Shown in pieces: positions 63,241 to 64,000 of a DNA stretch of 64,000 nucleotides. The position numbers and the translations under genes were made by a program. The number at the start of each line of letters is the position of its first letter. Position 1 is the first letter of the stretch. The notes below the pieces were generated by a model. The model worked only from the letters and a program-made list of their open reading frames with translations. It was not told where the DNA came from and searched no databases. The DNA comes from Hoeflea sp. (GTDB lineage Bacteria; Pseudomonadota; Alphaproteobacteria; Rhizobiales; Rhizobiaceae): NCBI RefSeq assembly GCF_014359905.1, contig NZ_JACIYP010000002.1, forward strand, positions 62,001 to 126,000, in the 5' to 3' direction.

Positions 63241-64000
63241 CTGGTCCGCGTCCCCTTCCGGAATCCGGCTTGCCGCCACGGTTTTCACCGGCGGGTTTTG
63301 CAGATGGCTTTCCTGCCGGCTTGCCGTAACTCTTGCCCGGCCCCTTTGCAGGACCATCGAACGACTTGCCGCCGCGATTTTCACCCGTGGGCTTTCCCGC
63401 CGGCTTGCCGTAACTCTTGCCCGGCCCCTTCGCAGGACCATCGAATGACTTGCCGCCGCCCGGTTTGCCCGCGGCCTTGAAGCCCGGCTTGCCGCCCGGT
63501 GTCTTGAAATCCCGGGCAGGCCTGCCGTCCTCAGCCTCACCGGCGGGCCGCGGCTTGGCGCGGTCCTTGGGAAAGCTGCCGCGGCGCGTGTCGGCGCGCT
63601 GGTCCGCCCGAGCGGGCTTGCGCTCGGACTTGTCACCGCCGCGTTCAGCCTCGGCCTTCTTCGCGTCCGCGACCGGACGCGCTCCGGGCGCCATCCAGAC
63701 ATTGGTGGCGCGGCTGCGCTGGACAAAGCTGCGCTTTGCAGGCCTCTCCCCCGGCTCCTCATTGCGTCCGCCACCGGGCTTGTCCGGTCTTGGTGCGCCG
63801 AAGGGTTTGCGATCGCCTCTGTCGCGGTCGGGCCTTTCGCGGTCAGGTGCGCGATCCCTGTCGCGGCCGAAAGTCTTGCCGTCACGCGATGGGCCATCAC
63901 GCGATGGGCCATCCCGCGATGGGCCGTCTCGCGACGGCCGCCCGGGCTTGGTGTCCATCCGGGCGCGGGCGCGCTCGGTCTTCTCCGAGCTGGAAATCCA
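63221..64000 (-). CDS. Basic, repetitive C-terminal tail of a probable 23S rRNA pseudouridine synthase (5' end cut off)
   Basis: The reading frame is open to the window edge, so only the C-terminal ~259 residues are seen. They are disordered and rich in Lys, Arg, Gly, Pro and Asp. Five tandem PSRDG-type units occur near 63890-63950, and a 60-bp segment is duplicated at 63315-63374 and 63399-63458 (SFDGPAKGPGKSYGKPAGK). The segment SRATNVWMAPGARPVAD and the position before rsmD match my memory of long-tailed RluB/RsuA-type synthases in rhizobia. The catalytic domain lies outside the window, so the name is an inference. Confidence 0.55.
   Translation of the reverse strand, partial: WISSSEKTERARARMDTKPGRPSRDGPSRDGPSRDGPSRDGKTFGRDRDRAPDRERPDRDRGDRKPFGAPRPDKPGGGRNEEPGERPAKRSFVQRSRATNVWMAPGARPVADAKKAEAERGGDKSERKPARADQRADTRRGSFPKDRAKPRPAGEAEDGRPARDFKTPGGKPGFKAAGKPGGGKSFDGPAKGPGKSYGKPAGKPTGENRGGKSFDGPAKGPGKSYGKPAGKPSAKPAGENRGGKPDSGRGRGPGADRRR
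63315..63458. repeat. Direct 60-bp duplication in the basic-tail gene
   Basis: Copies 63315-63374 and 63399-63458 differ at about two positions and start 84 bases apart, so the reading frame is kept. Each encodes KSFDGPAKGPGKSYGKPAG. Confidence 0.85.

Overview
The window looks like chromosomal DNA of an alphaproteobacterium of the order Hyphomicrobiales (Rhizobiales), probably a Rhizobiaceae-type or Hoeflea-like organism. The reasons are the high GC content and dense coding, the rhizobial-style order mutL / DUF2093 / lpxK / waaA / DUF374 acyltransferase / DUF4170 / cysQ / pmbA, the pair rsmD / patatin next to a basic-tailed pseudouridine-synthase-like gene, the single-domain xylose-type ABC ATPase, and a well-formed TTAA-N7-TTAA CtrA-type box. 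The genus cannot be fixed from the sequence alone. I saw no rRNA, tRNA, CRISPR array, transposase or prophage gene.

Layout. 1-7197: the end of an acetylornithine-deacetylase-like gene (minus) and a five-gene Dpp/Opp-type peptide ABC importer. 7198-13852: a minus-strand cluster of a transglutaminase, a fused circularly permuted ATP-grasp/alpha-E protein and a transglutaminase-amidoligase (DUF2126); this is a predicted peptide-forming or peptide-modifying system of unknown product. 14093-19545: a CheW protein, a DEAD-box RNA helicase, a small secreted protein, a LysR regulator and an arsenate reductase. 19763-25398: a putrescine uptake and oxidation operon in the same order as E. coli ydcSTUV-patD, followed by purU and a LysR gene. 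27337-27487: a strong candidate trans-acting small RNA whose two stem-loops both display CU-rich anti-Shine-Dalgarno loops. 27681-32313: a xylose-type ABC importer with a divergent ROK repressor. 32367-35449: a di-haem DUF1111 cytochrome translationally coupled to an FG-GAP/CRTAC1-like protein.

35465-41388: a LuxR-type regulator, an acyl-CoA ligase and a tightly overlapping De Ley-Doudoroff (galactonate-type) sugar-acid operon (SDR, dgoK, dgoA, SMP-30 lactonase). 41404-46594: a methylamine/betaine-type demethylation cluster (StcD-like flavoprotein, small secreted protein, MttB-superfamily methyltransferase without pyrrolysine) with a divergent LysR regulator. 46584-49808: two signalling proteins, a GGDEF/EAL protein with a degraded GGDEF motif and a PAS-PAS-pseudoreceiver-receiver protein with no kinase domain. 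50122-57889: mutL and envelope/lipid A genes. 57991-64000: a Kef-type antiporter, a VOC protein, a MATE exporter, a patatin-like lipase, rsmD and the repetitive tail of a probable pseudouridine synthase.

Two themes run through the window. First, it is rich in uptake systems (peptide, polyamine, pentose) tied to catabolic enzymes. In all three importers a stem-loop follows the binding-protein gene, which fits stronger expression of the binding protein than of the membrane parts. Second, several regulatory elements sit outside the genes: the small RNA, the CtrA-type box upstream of mutL, a hairpin insertion inside the putrescine operon, and a palindromic operator before the ROK gene.
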